64,000 nt of DNA from Streptomyces chartreusis (GCF_008704715.1 NZ_CP023689.1:8990001-9054000), one strand, 5' to 3'; shown: positions 24,405 through 33,860, counted from the first letter of the stretch. The notes: generated by a model not told the origin, from the letters alone. Numbers and translations: made by a program.

Positions 24405-26041
24405 AGGTCTCGGAAGCGGTCGGCCGGGCGCTGTGCGCGGCCGGCGTCGACCAGGTCTTCGGGGTCGTCGGGTCGGGCAACTTCCATGTCACCAACGCGA
24501 TGATCGCGGCGGGCGCGCGGTTCGTCGCCGCACGCCATGAGGGCGGTGCCGCCACGATGGCGGACGCGTACGCCAGGACCAGCGGCGAGGTCGCGGTGGT
24601 CAGCGTCCATCAGGGACCCGGCCTGACGAACGCGATGACCGGCATCGCGGAGGCGGCGAAGAGCCGTACCCCGCTGATCGTGCTGGCGGCCGAGGTGACC
24701 GAACCCCGGTCCAACTTCTACGTCGACCAGGAGGCGTTGGCCCGTGCGGTGGGAGCGGCCGCGGTCCGGGTGACGTCGGCCGAGGAGGCCGTCGAGCAGA
24801 CGTGCGCGGCGGTCCGGCTGGCGGTGCGGGAGCGGCGTACCGTCCTGCTCAACCTCCCTCTTCCGGTACAGGCGTCGGAGGTCCCCGAGGGCGCCCTGGC
24901 GCAGGCGGTGCCGCCCACGCCGAGGGCCGCCGTCGAGCCGGACGCGGCGGAGGTCACGGCCCTCGCCGAGCTGCTGGGGCGGTCCCGGCGCCCGGTGTTC
25001 GTGGCGGGCCGCGGAGCGCGGGAGCCGGGCGGCGGGGAGGCCCTGGCGGCGCTCGCCGAGCGGTACGGCGCGCTGCTCGCGACCTCGGCCGTGGCCCGCG
25101 GGCTCTTCCACGGCGACCCGTGGTCCCTGGACGTCTCCGGAGGCTTCGCCTCACCGCTCGCCGTGGAACTGATCCAGGGCGCCGACCTCATCGTCGGCTG
25201 GGGCTGCGCGCTGAACATGTGGACCATGCGGCACGGCCATCTCATCGGCGCCGACGCCACGGTCGTCCAGGTCGACGACGACCCGTCGGCGCTCGGCGCG
25301 CACCGGCCGGTCCACCTCGGCGTCACCGGCGACGTCCGCCTCACCGCGCGCCGCCTGTCCGAGCCGGGCGGCGAACCGCGCGAGGGCTACCGGACCCCGG
25401 AGACCGCGGCGGCCCTCGCGGCACGACTGCGCTGGCACGACGTCCCGTACGAGGACACCGGCACACGTGAGCGGATCGACCCGAGGACGCTCGGCATCGC
25501 GCTCGACGAGATCCTGCCCGCAGAGCGGGTGGTCGGCGTCGACTCGGGCAACTTCATGGGCTATCCGACGATGTACCTGTCGGTGCCGGACGAGAAGGGC
25601 TTCTGCTTCACGCAGGCCTTCCAGTCGATCGGGCTGGGTCTCGCGACCACGATCGGGGCCGCGCTGGCCCGCCCGGACCGGCTGCCGGTGGCCGCGCTCG
25701 GGGACGGCGGCGCCCTGATGAGCGCCGTCGAACTCGACACCGTCCGCCGGCTCGGGCTGCCCATGGTGGTCGTCGTGTACGACGACGAGGCCTACGGCGC
25801 CGAGGTGCACCACTTCGGGCCCGACGGGCACCCGCTCGACACCGTGCGCTTCCCGCCGACGGACATCGCGGCCGTGGGGCGGGGCTACGGCTTCGAGGCG
25901 GTGACCGTGCGGACGCGGGCCGACCTCAAGGCCGTGGCGGACTGGGTCGCCGGGCCGCGGAGCGCTCCGCTCCTGATCGACGCCAAGGTGGTGGCCGATC
26001 AGGGGGCGTGGTGGCTGGAGGAGGCGTTCCGGGGCCATTGA
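24401..26041 (+). CDS. Thiamine-diphosphate-dependent enzyme (acetolactate synthase-like)
   Basis: A 546-aa three-domain ThDP enzyme of the IlvB/benzoylformate decarboxylase superfamily. The N-terminal Pyr domain holds the catalytic Glu47 in RHEGGAATMADAYAR. A central Rossmann-like domain follows (about 185-330). The PP domain carries GDGG at 434-437 and the second half of the cofactor motif as YDDEAYG (460-466), where most relatives have Asn ligands. It lacks an IlvN small subunit and is coupled to a cyclase gene, so it is not a biosynthetic acetolactate synthase. Likely a catabolic decarboxylase or C-C hydrolase; the substrate is unknown. Confidence 0.82.
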   Translation: MKVSEAVGRALCAAGVDQVFGVVGSGNFHVTNAMIAAGARFVAARHEGGAATMADAYARTSGEVAVVSVHQGPGLTNAMTGIAEAAKSRTPLIVLAAEVTEPRSNFYVDQEALARAVGAAAVRVTSAEEAVEQTCAAVRLAVRERRTVLLNLPLPVQASEVPEGALAQAVPPTPRAAVEPDAAEVTALAELLGRSRRPVFVAGRGAREPGGGEALAALAERYGALLATSAVARGLFHGDPWSLDVSGGFASPLAVELIQGADLIVGWGCALNMWTMRHGHLIGADATVVQVDDDPSALGAHRPVHLGVTGDVRLTARRLSEPGGEPREGYRTPETAAALAARLRWHDVPYEDTGTRERIDPRTLGIALDEILPAERVVGVDSGNFMGYPTMYLSVPDEKGFCFTQAFQSIGLGLATTIGAALARPDRLPVAALGDGGALMSAVELDTVRRLGLPMVVVVYDDEAYGAEVHHFGPDGHPLDTVRFPPTDIAAVGRGYGFEAVTVRTRADLKAVADWVAGPRSAPLLIDAKVVADQGAWWLEEAFRGH

Positions 26042-26076
26042 GCGCCTTGCGGGGAGCGCCGAGCGGGGTCGTTCTT

Positions 26077-26132
26077 CGGCTGCGGCGCCGTCGTGGCTGA
26101 TCGCGCAGTTCCCCGCGCCCCTCTCGGGGCGC
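26077..26132 (+). repeat. Dispersed intergenic repeat, copy A
   Basis: This copy contains the shared core GCGCAGTTCCCCGCGCCCCT preceded by a GTCGTGGCTGAT segment. It ends in a perfect hairpin, GCGCCCC (26115-26121), loop TCTC, GGGGCGC (26126-26132). The same core occurs near 45.8 and 61.7 kb, and a variant near 55.4 kb. It lies between two convergent genes. Confidence 0.75.
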
Positions 26133-26139
26133 TGTCGGG

Positions 26140-26179
26140 CCGGCTGCCCGGTGGCGCTCGCGCGCTGCCGGGCAGCCGG
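26140..26179. terminator. Bidirectional hairpin between the ThDP enzyme and GAPDH
   Basis: CCGGCTGCCCGG (26140-26151) and CCGGGCAGCCGG (26168-26179) form a perfect 12-bp stem with a 16-nt loop. It starts 8 nt after the repeat hairpin and 7 nt from the GAPDH stop codon. It can serve both converging transcripts. Confidence 0.7.
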
Positions 26180-26185
26180 ACCGGA

Positions 26186-27631
26186 TCAGACCGCCGGTGC
26201 CGGGTAGGTCGGGTACTCGACCCCGGAGACGTGCTGGACGACCCGGATGACCTGGCAGGAGTAGCCGAACTCGTTGTCGTACCAGAGGTAGAGGATCGCG
26301 TTGTCGCCCTCCACCTTCAGCGCGCCGGCGTCCACGATGGAGGCGTGGCGGGAGCCGATGAAGTCGCTGGAGACCGCGTCGGGCGCCGTGATGAAGTCGA
26401 TCTGGCGGCGCAGCGGCGAGGTCAGCGACACGTCGCGCAGGTAGTCGAGGACCTCCTCGCGGTTCGTGTCGCGCTTCAGCTGGAGGTTGAGGATCGCGAT
26501 GGAGACGTCCGGGACCGGGACACGGATCGAGCTGCCGGTGATCCGGGCCTTGAGGTCGGGCAGCGCCTTGGCGACGGCCGAGGCGGCACCGGTCTCGGTG
26601 ATGACCATGTTCAGCGGCGCGCTGCGGCCACGGCGCTCGGACTTGTGGTAGTTGTCCAGCAGGTTCTGGTCATTGGTGAAGGAGTGGACGGTCTCCACGT
26701 GACCGCGCTCCACGCCGAACTCGTCGTCCATCGCCTTCAGCGGCGGGACTATGGCGTTCGTGGTGCAGGAGGCGCAGGACAGGATCCGCTCGTCCGGCTT
26801 CAGGGTGTCGTGGTTGACGCCGTGCACGATGTTCGGGACGTCGCCCTTGCCCGGCGCGGTCAGCACGACCTTGTCGATGCCGGGGCGCAGGTGGCCCGAC
26901 AGGCCCTCGCGGTCGCGCCACTTGCCCGTGTTGTCGATGAGGATGGCGTTCTTGATGCCGTACGCCGTGTAGTCGACCTCGCTGGGGTCGTTGGCGTAGA
27001 TCACCTTGATGGCGTTGCCGTTGGCGTTGATCGTGCTGTTGGCCTCGTCGACCGTGATCGTGCCCTGGAACTGGCCGTGGATGGAGTCACGGCGCAGCAG
27101 CGAGGCACGCTTGACGATGTCCTGATCGCCGCCGCCGCGCACGACGATCGCCCGCAGCCGCAGACCGGTGCCGGAGCCGGACTTCTCGATCAGCAGCCGG
27201 GCCACGAGGCGGCCGATGCGGCCGAAGCCGTACAGGACGACGTCACGGCCCTCGCCGCGCTCGATCTTGTTGGCGCCGGTGGCACCCGCGACGGCCTCGG
27301 CGGTGAACGCCTCCACCGTCAGACCGCGGTCGTCGGCCTTGTAGGTGGCGGCCAGCATGCCGATGTCGATCTGCGACGGGCCGAGGTCCAGCTCGGTGAG
27401 GGCCTTCAGGAACGGCAGCGTCTCGGTGACCGAGAGCTCCTCACCCGCGATCTGCCGGGCGAACCGGTGGGTCTTCAGGATGCTGACCACCGACTTGTTC
27501 ACCAAGGAGCGGCTGTGGAGGAGGACGGTCACGTCCCGCTCCCGGTGCAGCTTCCCAATGATCGGGATCATCGACTCCGCGATTTCCTCGCGGTTCTTCC
27601 AGTTGGTGAACGAGTCGTCGTTGACAGTCAC
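26186..27631 (-). CDS. gap: Glyceraldehyde-3-phosphate dehydrogenase, long (about 480-aa) form
   Basis: A 481-aa protein. The last 350 residues are a GAPDH: NAD-binding YGFGRIGRLVARLL, the catalytic Cys in SCASCTTNAIVPPL, and the His-containing TVHSFTNDQNLLD. The first 130 residues are an extra domain not found in classical 330-aa GAPDH but usual in one actinobacterial and proteobacterial class. It interconverts glyceraldehyde 3-phosphate and 1,3-bisphosphoglycerate. A Streptomyces chromosome usually has another, classical copy beside pgk; this one stands alone. The start is GTG with only a weak ribosome site (ATAGG). Confidence 0.92.
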   Translation of the reverse strand: MTVNDDSFTNWKNREEIAESMIPIIGKLHRERDVTVLLHSRSLVNKSVVSILKTHRFARQIAGEELSVTETLPFLKALTELDLGPSQIDIGMLAATYKADDRGLTVEAFTAEAVAGATGANKIERGEGRDVVLYGFGRIGRLVARLLIEKSGSGTGLRLRAIVVRGGGDQDIVKRASLLRRDSIHGQFQGTITVDEANSTINANGNAIKVIYANDPSEVDYTAYGIKNAILIDNTGKWRDREGLSGHLRPGIDKVVLTAPGKGDVPNIVHGVNHDTLKPDERILSCASCTTNAIVPPLKAMDDEFGVERGHVETVHSFTNDQNLLDNYHKSERRGRSAPLNMVITETGAASAVAKALPDLKARITGSSIRVPVPDVSIAILNLQLKRDTNREEVLDYLRDVSLTSPLRRQIDFITAPDAVSSDFIGSRHASIVDAGALKVEGDNAILYLWYDNEFGYSCQVIRVVQHVSGVEYPTYPAPAV

Positions 27632-27788
27632 GGGCCTATCTTTCGAGCTAGGAGGCGCTCATATGCTAACCGCAGGTTCCGATGAGCGTTCAAAGGGGGG
27701 TCTGTGTGCCAGGAGAGTGTGTGCTATTGCTGGTATTCACCCCTTTTGTTCGGATCGTGTCCTGTAGGTGCGGAGGAGGAGTGAACGG

Positions 27789-28748
27789 GTGGAGCTGGAG
27801 CTACGGCATCTGCGTGTGCTGTGTGCCATCGCCGACGCGGGGAGCGTCGGGCGGGCCGCGGCCGAGCTCGGCTATTCGCAGCCCGCGATGAGCACCCAAC
27901 TCCGGCGCATCGAGCGGTACTTCGGCGAGTCGATCTTCGAACGCGGCTCGACGGGCGTGCGGTTGACCCCGTACGGCTTCGAGGTCGTCGCCCAGGCGCG
28001 CGACGTCCTCGCCCGCGCCGACGCGATCGGCCGCCGTCCGGCCGCCGGCGCGGCGTCCGAGCGCCGGCCCCTGCGGGTGGCCGCGACCAATTCGCCGATG
28101 CTGGCCGGCATGGTGTCGGGCCTGCGCTCCCGGCTGCCGGACGTCTCCCTCGCGGTGAGCAGCGTCTACGCCTCGTCGCGGATCGTCGAGCTGCTGGAGG
28201 ACGGCGTGGTGGACGCGGCCATCGCCGCCGACTACCCCGGCCGGGAGCTGGAGCACTCCGACACGGTGGCCCATCGCGGCATCGTCACCGAGCCGACGTT
28301 CGTGGCCCTGCCGTCCCGGCACCCGCTCGCCCAGCGCACCCAGGTCGCGCTCGCCGACCTCGCCGACGAGGCCTGGTTCCTGACGCCCGACGACGGCGCC
28401 GGATGGCCGGGCGTCTTCTACACGGCCTGCGCGGCGGCCGGGTTCACGCCCAAGACCGTGCACGAATTCCTCGGCGACCAGCAGCAGTTGCAGGGAATGA
28501 TCGCCGACGGGCTCGGCGTGGCCGTGGTGCAGCCGACGATGCGACCCCTCCCGCATGTCGTCGTCAAGCCGCTGGCCGGGACGCCGCTGTGGTGCCGGTA
28601 CGTGCTGGCCTGGCGGCGCGCGGCCGTCGCCGGGGAACTGGTCGACGCCCTCTTCCAGTCCGCCGCCGACGCGCACCGCCAACTCGTCGCACAGTCACCG
28701 CACTTGAGGACCTGGGCGGCACGCATGTGGAGCGTGCCCGGGGCCTAG
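27789..28748 (+). CDS. LysR-family transcriptional regulator
   Basis: A 319-aa regulator. The winged helix-turn-helix spans residues 1-60 (LRVLCAIADAGSVGRAAAELGYSQPAMSTQLRRIE, quoted in part). The effector-binding domain runs from about 90 to 300. The GTG at 27789 is chosen because GGAGGAG sits about 7 nt upstream; the GTG at 27768 lacks such a site. It diverges from the long GAPDH gene across 157 bp, so GAPDH is a possible target. The protein is equally consistent with control of unlinked genes. Confidence 0.85.
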   Translation: MELELRHLRVLCAIADAGSVGRAAAELGYSQPAMSTQLRRIERYFGESIFERGSTGVRLTPYGFEVVAQARDVLARADAIGRRPAAGAASERRPLRVAATNSPMLAGMVSGLRSRLPDVSLAVSSVYASSRIVELLEDGVVDAAIAADYPGRELEHSDTVAHRGIVTEPTFVALPSRHPLAQRTQVALADLADEAWFLTPDDGAGWPGVFYTACAAAGFTPKTVHEFLGDQQQLQGMIADGLGVAVVQPTMRPLPHVVVKPLAGTPLWCRYVLAWRRAAVAGELVDALFQSAADAHRQLVAQSPHLRTWAARMWSVPGA

Positions 28749-28898
28749 CCGACGCTCACCGCTGACCTCCGCGCGTTATGGCTCCTCGGCGCCATGTGCT
28801 ATGTCACACACCATTGTTGGTGCCGCACGGCGTTGAGACAGTGCCTCACGCGCCTCAGCACCCCACTCCGAGGCGCATCCGTCCGTGGAGGAATCCAG

Positions 28899-30827
28899 AT
28901 GCGCTACCGCTTCGTGCTGCCCAGACGCATGATCACGGCACTCGCCGCCTGCGTCACCGTCTGCGGCCTACTGTCGACGCCGGCACTCGCGAACCCCGTG
29001 TCCCGAGCCGACGCAGCCCCGGTCACCTCCCGGGACACGGCACAGCCGCCGCCGACCGGCCCGACGGCGGACACCGCCGCCCGTCCCGCCGTACAGGACC
29101 GGCCGCTGAACCGCACCCAGCTGCCGCCCCTGCCGCCGTCGCGCGTCCCGACCCGGCCGAGCCCGGAGCCCGGCCTCAAGGCGGCGTCATGCACCCCCGG
29201 CGACTTCGGCGGCAGGACCGGCGCCGCGCTCGTCGCGTTCGTGAAGGCGTCGACCACGGACTGCGTCAACACCCTCTTCGCGGTCACCGGCACCGACGCG
29301 CGCGCCGTCTTCCGCGAGGCCCAGATGGTCACGGTCGCCGAGGCGTTCACCCGCGCGGCACGGACCTACAACGGCGACAACTCCGCCGGCGTCTGGCAAC
29401 TCGTGCTGTTCCTGCGGGCCGGCTACTACGTGCAGTTCAACCACCCGGACGACGTGGGCCCGTACGGCGCCGCCCTGAGCCGCAACACCACCCGCGGCCT
29501 GGACGCCTTCTTCGCCCGCCCGCACTCCGGGGACGTCACGGACGCGAACGGCGACGTGCTGGGCGAGGTCCTCATCCTCACCGACAGCGCCGACCAGCAG
29601 GCCCGCTATCTCCGGGTCTACCAGCGGATACTCAAGGGCTACGACCGCTCCTACGACGCGATCTACAGCATGCTCGCGGCCGTCAACTCCGTGTACACCC
29701 CGCTCTGGCGCGGCAACTGGAACGCGGACTACGTCAGGGCGGTCACCGCCGACCCGTCCGTCGTCCGCACCCTGCACACCTTCGCCCTCGACCATCTCGA
29801 CCTGCTGGGCACCGACCGCGCGTACCTCACCTCCAACGCCGGTATGAACGTGGCCCGTTACGTCGAGCACCCCGCCCTGCGCAGCACGGTACGGCCCCGG
29901 GCCAGGCACCTGCTCGACACGACCCGCATCACCGGCCCCACCGCCGGTCTGTGGGTGGCCGTGGCGACCCAGGCCGACTCCTACGACCGCGCCAACTGCG
30001 CCTACTACGGCATCTGCGACCTGCCCGGCCGGCTGATGCGCGCGGCCCTGCCGACCACCCACGGCTGCGACGCCACCCGCACCGTCCGGGCCCAGTCGCT
30101 CACCTCCGCCGACCTCGACGCGGCATGCGCGAGCGTGCTGCGCCAGGACGCCTACGTCCACGACCTCGTCCGGGACGGCGGACCGATACCCGGCCAGTAC
30201 CTCTCGACCCTCGATCTCTTCGTCTTCGCGAGCCGAGAGGACTACCGGACCTACGCCGGGGCGATCTTCGGCATCAGCACGGACAACGGTGGCATGACCC
30301 TGATCGGCGACCCGGCCGACCCCGCGAACAAGCCGTACGCGGTCATGTACCAGAAGAGCCAGGACACCGGGCACGCCGCTCGGATCTGGAACCTCAACCA
30401 CGAGTACACGCACTACCTCGACGCCCGCCACAACATGAAGGGCGACTTCGCCGAGCAGACGTCGGTGCCGGACGTGTGGTGGATCGAGGGCGTCGCCGAG
30501 TACGTCTCCTACGGCTACCGCGACCTCACCTACGACCAGGCGGTCACGGAGGCCGGCAAGCACACCTACCGGCTGAGCACGCTGTTCCAGAACACGTACA
30601 CCAACAGCGACGTGACCCGCACCTATCCGTGGGGCTACCTCGCGGTCCGCTACATGTTCGAGAAGCACCCGGACGACGTCCACCGCATGCTCGCCCGCTT
30701 CCGCGTCGGTGACTACGCGGGCGGCCACGCCGTCTACGCCACCGACATCGGCACCCGATACGACGCCGACTTCGACCGGTGGCTGACGGAGTGCGCTGCG
30801 GGCGGGTGCGCGGGCTCCGCACACTGA
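28899..30827 (+). CDS. Secreted collagenase-type metalloprotease (peptidase M9)
   Basis: A 642-aa exported zinc protease. The signal peptide ends near ALA (about 29-31) and is followed by a Pro/Thr/Arg-rich stretch to about residue 90. The M9 N-terminal activator-like region occupies about 100-380. The catalytic site is His501-Glu502-x-x-His505 in NHEYTHYLD, with the downstream Glu in IEGVAEYVSY as third ligand. The protein stops shortly after the catalytic domain and has no PKD or collagen-binding domain. GGAGG precedes the ATG at 28899. It would degrade collagen or gelatin-like protein outside the cell. Confidence 0.88.
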   Translation: MRYRFVLPRRMITALAACVTVCGLLSTPALANPVSRADAAPVTSRDTAQPPPTGPTADTAARPAVQDRPLNRTQLPPLPPSRVPTRPSPEPGLKAASCTPGDFGGRTGAALVAFVKASTTDCVNTLFAVTGTDARAVFREAQMVTVAEAFTRAARTYNGDNSAGVWQLVLFLRAGYYVQFNHPDDVGPYGAALSRNTTRGLDAFFARPHSGDVTDANGDVLGEVLILTDSADQQARYLRVYQRILKGYDRSYDAIYSMLAAVNSVYTPLWRGNWNADYVRAVTADPSVVRTLHTFALDHLDLLGTDRAYLTSNAGMNVARYVEHPALRSTVRPRARHLLDTTRITGPTAGLWVAVATQADSYDRANCAYYGICDLPGRLMRAALPTTHGCDATRTVRAQSLTSADLDAACASVLRQDAYVHDLVRDGGPIPGQYLSTLDLFVFASREDYRTYAGAIFGISTDNGGMTLIGDPADPANKPYAVMYQKSQDTGHAARIWNLNHEYTHYLDARHNMKGDFAEQTSVPDVWWIEGVAEYVSYGYRDLTYDQAVTEAGKHTYRLSTLFQNTYTNSDVTRTYPWGYLAVRYMFEKHPDDVHRMLARFRVGDYAGGHAVYATDIGTRYDADFDRWLTECAAGGCAGSAH

Positions 30828-30854
30828 CCGCCGGGATCGGATCCTGCTGAGGTT

Positions 30855-30898
30855 CCGGGAGGGGCCTGCCCCGGTTCATCGGGGCTCGCCCCTCCCGG
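30855..30898. terminator. Strong nested hairpin after the collagenase gene
   Basis: CCGGGAGGGGC (30855-30865) and GCCCCTCCCGG (30888-30898) pair perfectly over 11 bp. A second GCCCC/GGGGC stem (30868-30872 with 30881-30885) nests inside. It lies 28 nt after the stop codon. No U-run follows. Confidence 0.75.
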
Positions 30899-31030
30899 AG
30901 CTTCACAGGTGAGGCGGTTGTGGGCGTTGCGTGTCGAAGCGCCGCCAGGATCTTCCGGAACGCGTGCGGGCCGTGCACAGTCAGGAGCCGCCGAGCACGG
31001 CCGCACGCCACGTCGCCGGGAGGTCAGCCG

Positions 31031-33373
31031 ATGGGAACCCACCACCGCTCCGAGCGGCCGGACACCACGCCCGGCGCCGGCCCCGACGGCGTCAGCCGAC
31101 GCCGCTTCCTCGGATATGTGGTCGCCGCGTCGACGCTCACCGTCGCCGCACCCCTTGGCGAGGCGGCCCTGGCGCCCGGCGAGGCCGCCGCGGCGGTCCC
31201 CTCGCTGCCCGGCCCGGCCGAGATCTACGACCTCAACGACATGCTCACCCACGCCGCGCTGCCCACGGCGAACCTGATCACCATCCGGCTCGACGGCGAC
31301 GGCACGGCCTCCTTCGCCCTGCCGCGGGCCGAGGTCGGCCAGGGCATCACCACCTCCAGCGCGATGCTGGTCGCCGAGGAACTCGACCTGCCGCTGGAGA
31401 AGATCCACGTCACCCTCGCCGACGCACGGCCCGAGCTGCTGTTCAACCAGCTCACCGGCGGCTCGAACACCACCATCTCCACGTACACCCCGATCCGCGT
31501 CGCCGCGGCCGTGGCCCGGGGCCGCCTGCTCGAAGCGGCCGCGCTCGAACTGGGGGAGGCCGTCGGCACCCTGAGGGCGAAGGCGGGTGTCATCACCTCC
31601 ACCGTCACCGGCAGGAGCCTCGGCTACGGCGAACTCGCCGCGAAGGCCGCCTCGGTGGCCACCGGCCAGGTCGCCGTCACCCTGAAGGAACCCGCCGACT
31701 TCAAGGTGATCGGCACCGCCCGGCGACGCATCGACGCGCTGGCCGCGGTCACCGGCCGCAAGAAGTTCGCCATGGATGTGCAGGTGCCGGAGGCGCTGCC
31801 GACGATGGTGTGCCGGCCGCCGACGATCAACGGCACCGTCCGCTCGGTGCGGAATCTGGACGCGGTGCGGGCCATGCCCGGCATCACGGACGTCGTCCGC
31901 GTCTCGACCGGCGTCGCCGTGCGCGGCCGTACCTTCGGACAGTGCATCGACGCGGTACGCGCCCTCCAGGTGGACTGGGGCCCCGGAACCGCCGAGGACG
32001 CCTCCGACGACAGTATCCGCGCGAAGCTGCGCAAGGCCGAACTCCCGCTGCCCGGCATCGACCTGCTGACCAGGTCGGTCGACGCCCGCTTCACCTTCCA
32101 CTTCGCCAGCAACAGCGCCCTGGAGACCAACTGCGCCGTCGCCGACGTCACCGAGGACTCCGCCGAGATCTGGGCGAGCCTGAAGGCGCCGATCGTCGCC
32201 CAGGAGGAGATCGCGCTGAGGCTCGGACTGCCGGTGGGCGCGGTCAAGGTCCATGTGACGGAGGGTGGCGGCTCCTTCGGGCGCAAGCTGTTCCACGACG
32301 CCGCGGGTGAGGCCGCCGAGATCTCCCGGGCCATGGGCAAGCCGGTCAAGCTGATGTGGCACCGCACCGACGACTTCCGGCAGGGCCGCACGCACCCCAT
32401 GTCCACCTCACGCGTGCGTGCCACCTACGCGCTCGGGCAGGTGCTCACCTACGACCAGCGCCACACCTCCGTGGCCACCGACTTCGGCCACGGCGTAGGC
32501 GAGATCATCACCGCCGAGGCCAGCCGCCTGCCCGTCGGCGACCTCACCTTCTCCGAGACGATCTTCACGCTCACCCAGCAGACCCCCTATGACTTCGGCG
32601 TCGTCACCCAGCTGCTCAGTGAGACCGACAAGGGCTTCAACACCGGCTCCATGCGCAACATCTACTCGCCCAACGTGCGCTGCGCGCAGGAACTGGTGGT
32701 GGACGAGCTGGCCAGGCGCATGGGCAAGGACCCCTACCGGTTCCGCCGCTCCTTCCTCAAGGACGAACGGGCCCGTGCCGTGCTCGACAGGGTCGCCGAG
32801 GCGGGGGAGTGGGGCCGCGCCATGCCGGCCGGGACGGCGCAGGGCATCGCGCTGCACCCCGAGTACCACGCGTACGTCGCGGTCCTCGCCGAGATCGACT
32901 GCCGCCCGGGGACCACCGGACGCGAGATCCCCGACGCGTACACCGGCCCGCGCGTGACGAAGGTCGTGTGCGCCGTGGACGTGGGTCTGGCGGTGAACCC
33001 GCGCGGCCTTCAGGCACAGATGATGGGCGGCATCATGGACGCCATCGCGATCACGCTCAGCTCAGGACTGCACCTCGACAACGGGCATTTCCTGGAGGGC
33101 AGTTGGGACAACTACTTCTACACCCGGCAGTGGAACACCCCGCCGGAGCTGGAGATCGTCGTGATGCCGCCGACCACCGACACCCCCGGCGGCGCGGGGG
33201 AGTTGGCCGTCGCGGGCGCGATGGCTGCCGTGGCCTGCGCCTACGGACGCGCGACGGGCACGATGCCGACGACCTTCCCCCTCAACCACGAGGAACCGCT
33301 CGGCTTCGAACCGCTGCCCACCACCCCGCCGATCCCCGCGTCCCCGACCGACGGCCTGAGCCGCGCCTTCTAG
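31031..33373 (+). CDS. Tat-exported molybdopterin hydroxylase large subunit (isoquinoline 1-oxidoreductase beta-like)
   Basis: A 780-aa subunit of the xanthine-oxidase family. The N-terminus has a twin-Arg signal (SRRRFLGYVVAAS at about 23-35). Mo-cofactor motifs include EVGQGITTSSAMLVAEEL and GGSFGRKLFHD. The active-site Glu is in GGAGELAVAGAM near 724-735. The split into a large Mo subunit without FAD matches IorB-type aldehyde or isoquinoline dehydrogenases. It works with the small iron-sulfur subunit encoded 8 nt downstream. Electrons would leave through a partner not encoded here. GGGAGG supports the ATG at 31031. The substrate (aldehyde or N-heterocycle) cannot be told. Confidence 0.87.
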   Translation: MGTHHRSERPDTTPGAGPDGVSRRRFLGYVVAASTLTVAAPLGEAALAPGEAAAAVPSLPGPAEIYDLNDMLTHAALPTANLITIRLDGDGTASFALPRAEVGQGITTSSAMLVAEELDLPLEKIHVTLADARPELLFNQLTGGSNTTISTYTPIRVAAAVARGRLLEAAALELGEAVGTLRAKAGVITSTVTGRSLGYGELAAKAASVATGQVAVTLKEPADFKVIGTARRRIDALAAVTGRKKFAMDVQVPEALPTMVCRPPTINGTVRSVRNLDAVRAMPGITDVVRVSTGVAVRGRTFGQCIDAVRALQVDWGPGTAEDASDDSIRAKLRKAELPLPGIDLLTRSVDARFTFHFASNSALETNCAVADVTEDSAEIWASLKAPIVAQEEIALRLGLPVGAVKVHVTEGGGSFGRKLFHDAAGEAAEISRAMGKPVKLMWHRTDDFRQGRTHPMSTSRVRATYALGQVLTYDQRHTSVATDFGHGVGEIITAEASRLPVGDLTFSETIFTLTQQTPYDFGVVTQLLSETDKGFNTGSMRNIYSPNVRCAQELVVDELARRMGKDPYRFRRSFLKDERARAVLDRVAEAGEWGRAMPAGTAQGIALHPEYHAYVAVLAEIDCRPGTTGREIPDAYTGPRVTKVVCAVDVGLAVNPRGLQAQMMGGIMDAIAITLSSGLHLDNGHFLEGSWDNYFYTRQWNTPPELEIVVMPPTTDTPGGAGELAVAGAMAAVACAYGRATGTMPTTFPLNHEEPLGFEPLPTTPPIPASPTDGLSRAF

Positions 33374-33381
33374 GAGCTCCC

Positions 33382-33858
33382 GTGCCCGAACACACCTTCA
33401 TCCTCAACGGCGAGTCCGTGACCGTGGACATCGAGGACGACGTCCGGCTGCTGTGGGTGCTGCGGGACGTCCTCGGCGTCACCGGACCGAAGTATGGCTG
33501 CGGGCTCGGTGTCTGCCAGGCCTGCACGAGCCACATCAACGGCAAGGCGTTCAACCCCTGTTCGGTCCCCGTGAAGGACCTGCGTCCCACCGACGAGGTC
33601 ACCACCATCGAGGGCCTGCCCGCCACGGTCGGCGGCGAGCTGCACCCGATGCAGGAGGCCTGGCTGGAGTACGACGTCGCCCAGTGCGGCTACTGCCAGC
33701 CAGGCCAGATCATGACCGCCGTCGCCAAGGTCCGCCAGGCCCGTGAGGAGGGCCGCGAGATCAGCGAGGCCGACCTCGACGAGATCCGCAACGTCTGCCG
33801 CTGCGGGACGTACCACCGCATCCGCGAGGCGATCGTGGCCGGCGCGAAGAAGTACTGA
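33382..33858 (+). CDS. 2Fe-2S subunit of the molybdenum hydroxylase (isoquinoline 1-oxidoreductase alpha-like)
   Basis: A 158-aa protein with two 2Fe-2S clusters. The plant-type cluster is at CGLGVCQAC plus a later Cys (about 41-61). The C-terminal all-helical cluster uses CGYCQPGQ and CRCG (about 100-140). It passes electrons from the Mo site. The start is the GTG at 33382, with GGAG overlapping the stop codon of the large subunit. The subunit itself has no signal sequence, so it should be exported in complex with the Tat-signal-bearing large subunit. Confidence 0.9.
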   Translation: MPEHTFILNGESVTVDIEDDVRLLWVLRDVLGVTGPKYGCGLGVCQACTSHINGKAFNPCSVPVKDLRPTDEVTTIEGLPATVGGELHPMQEAWLEYDVAQCGYCQPGQIMTAVAKVRQAREEGREISEADLDEIRNVCRCGTYHRIREAIVAGAKKY

Positions 33859-33860
33859 AC

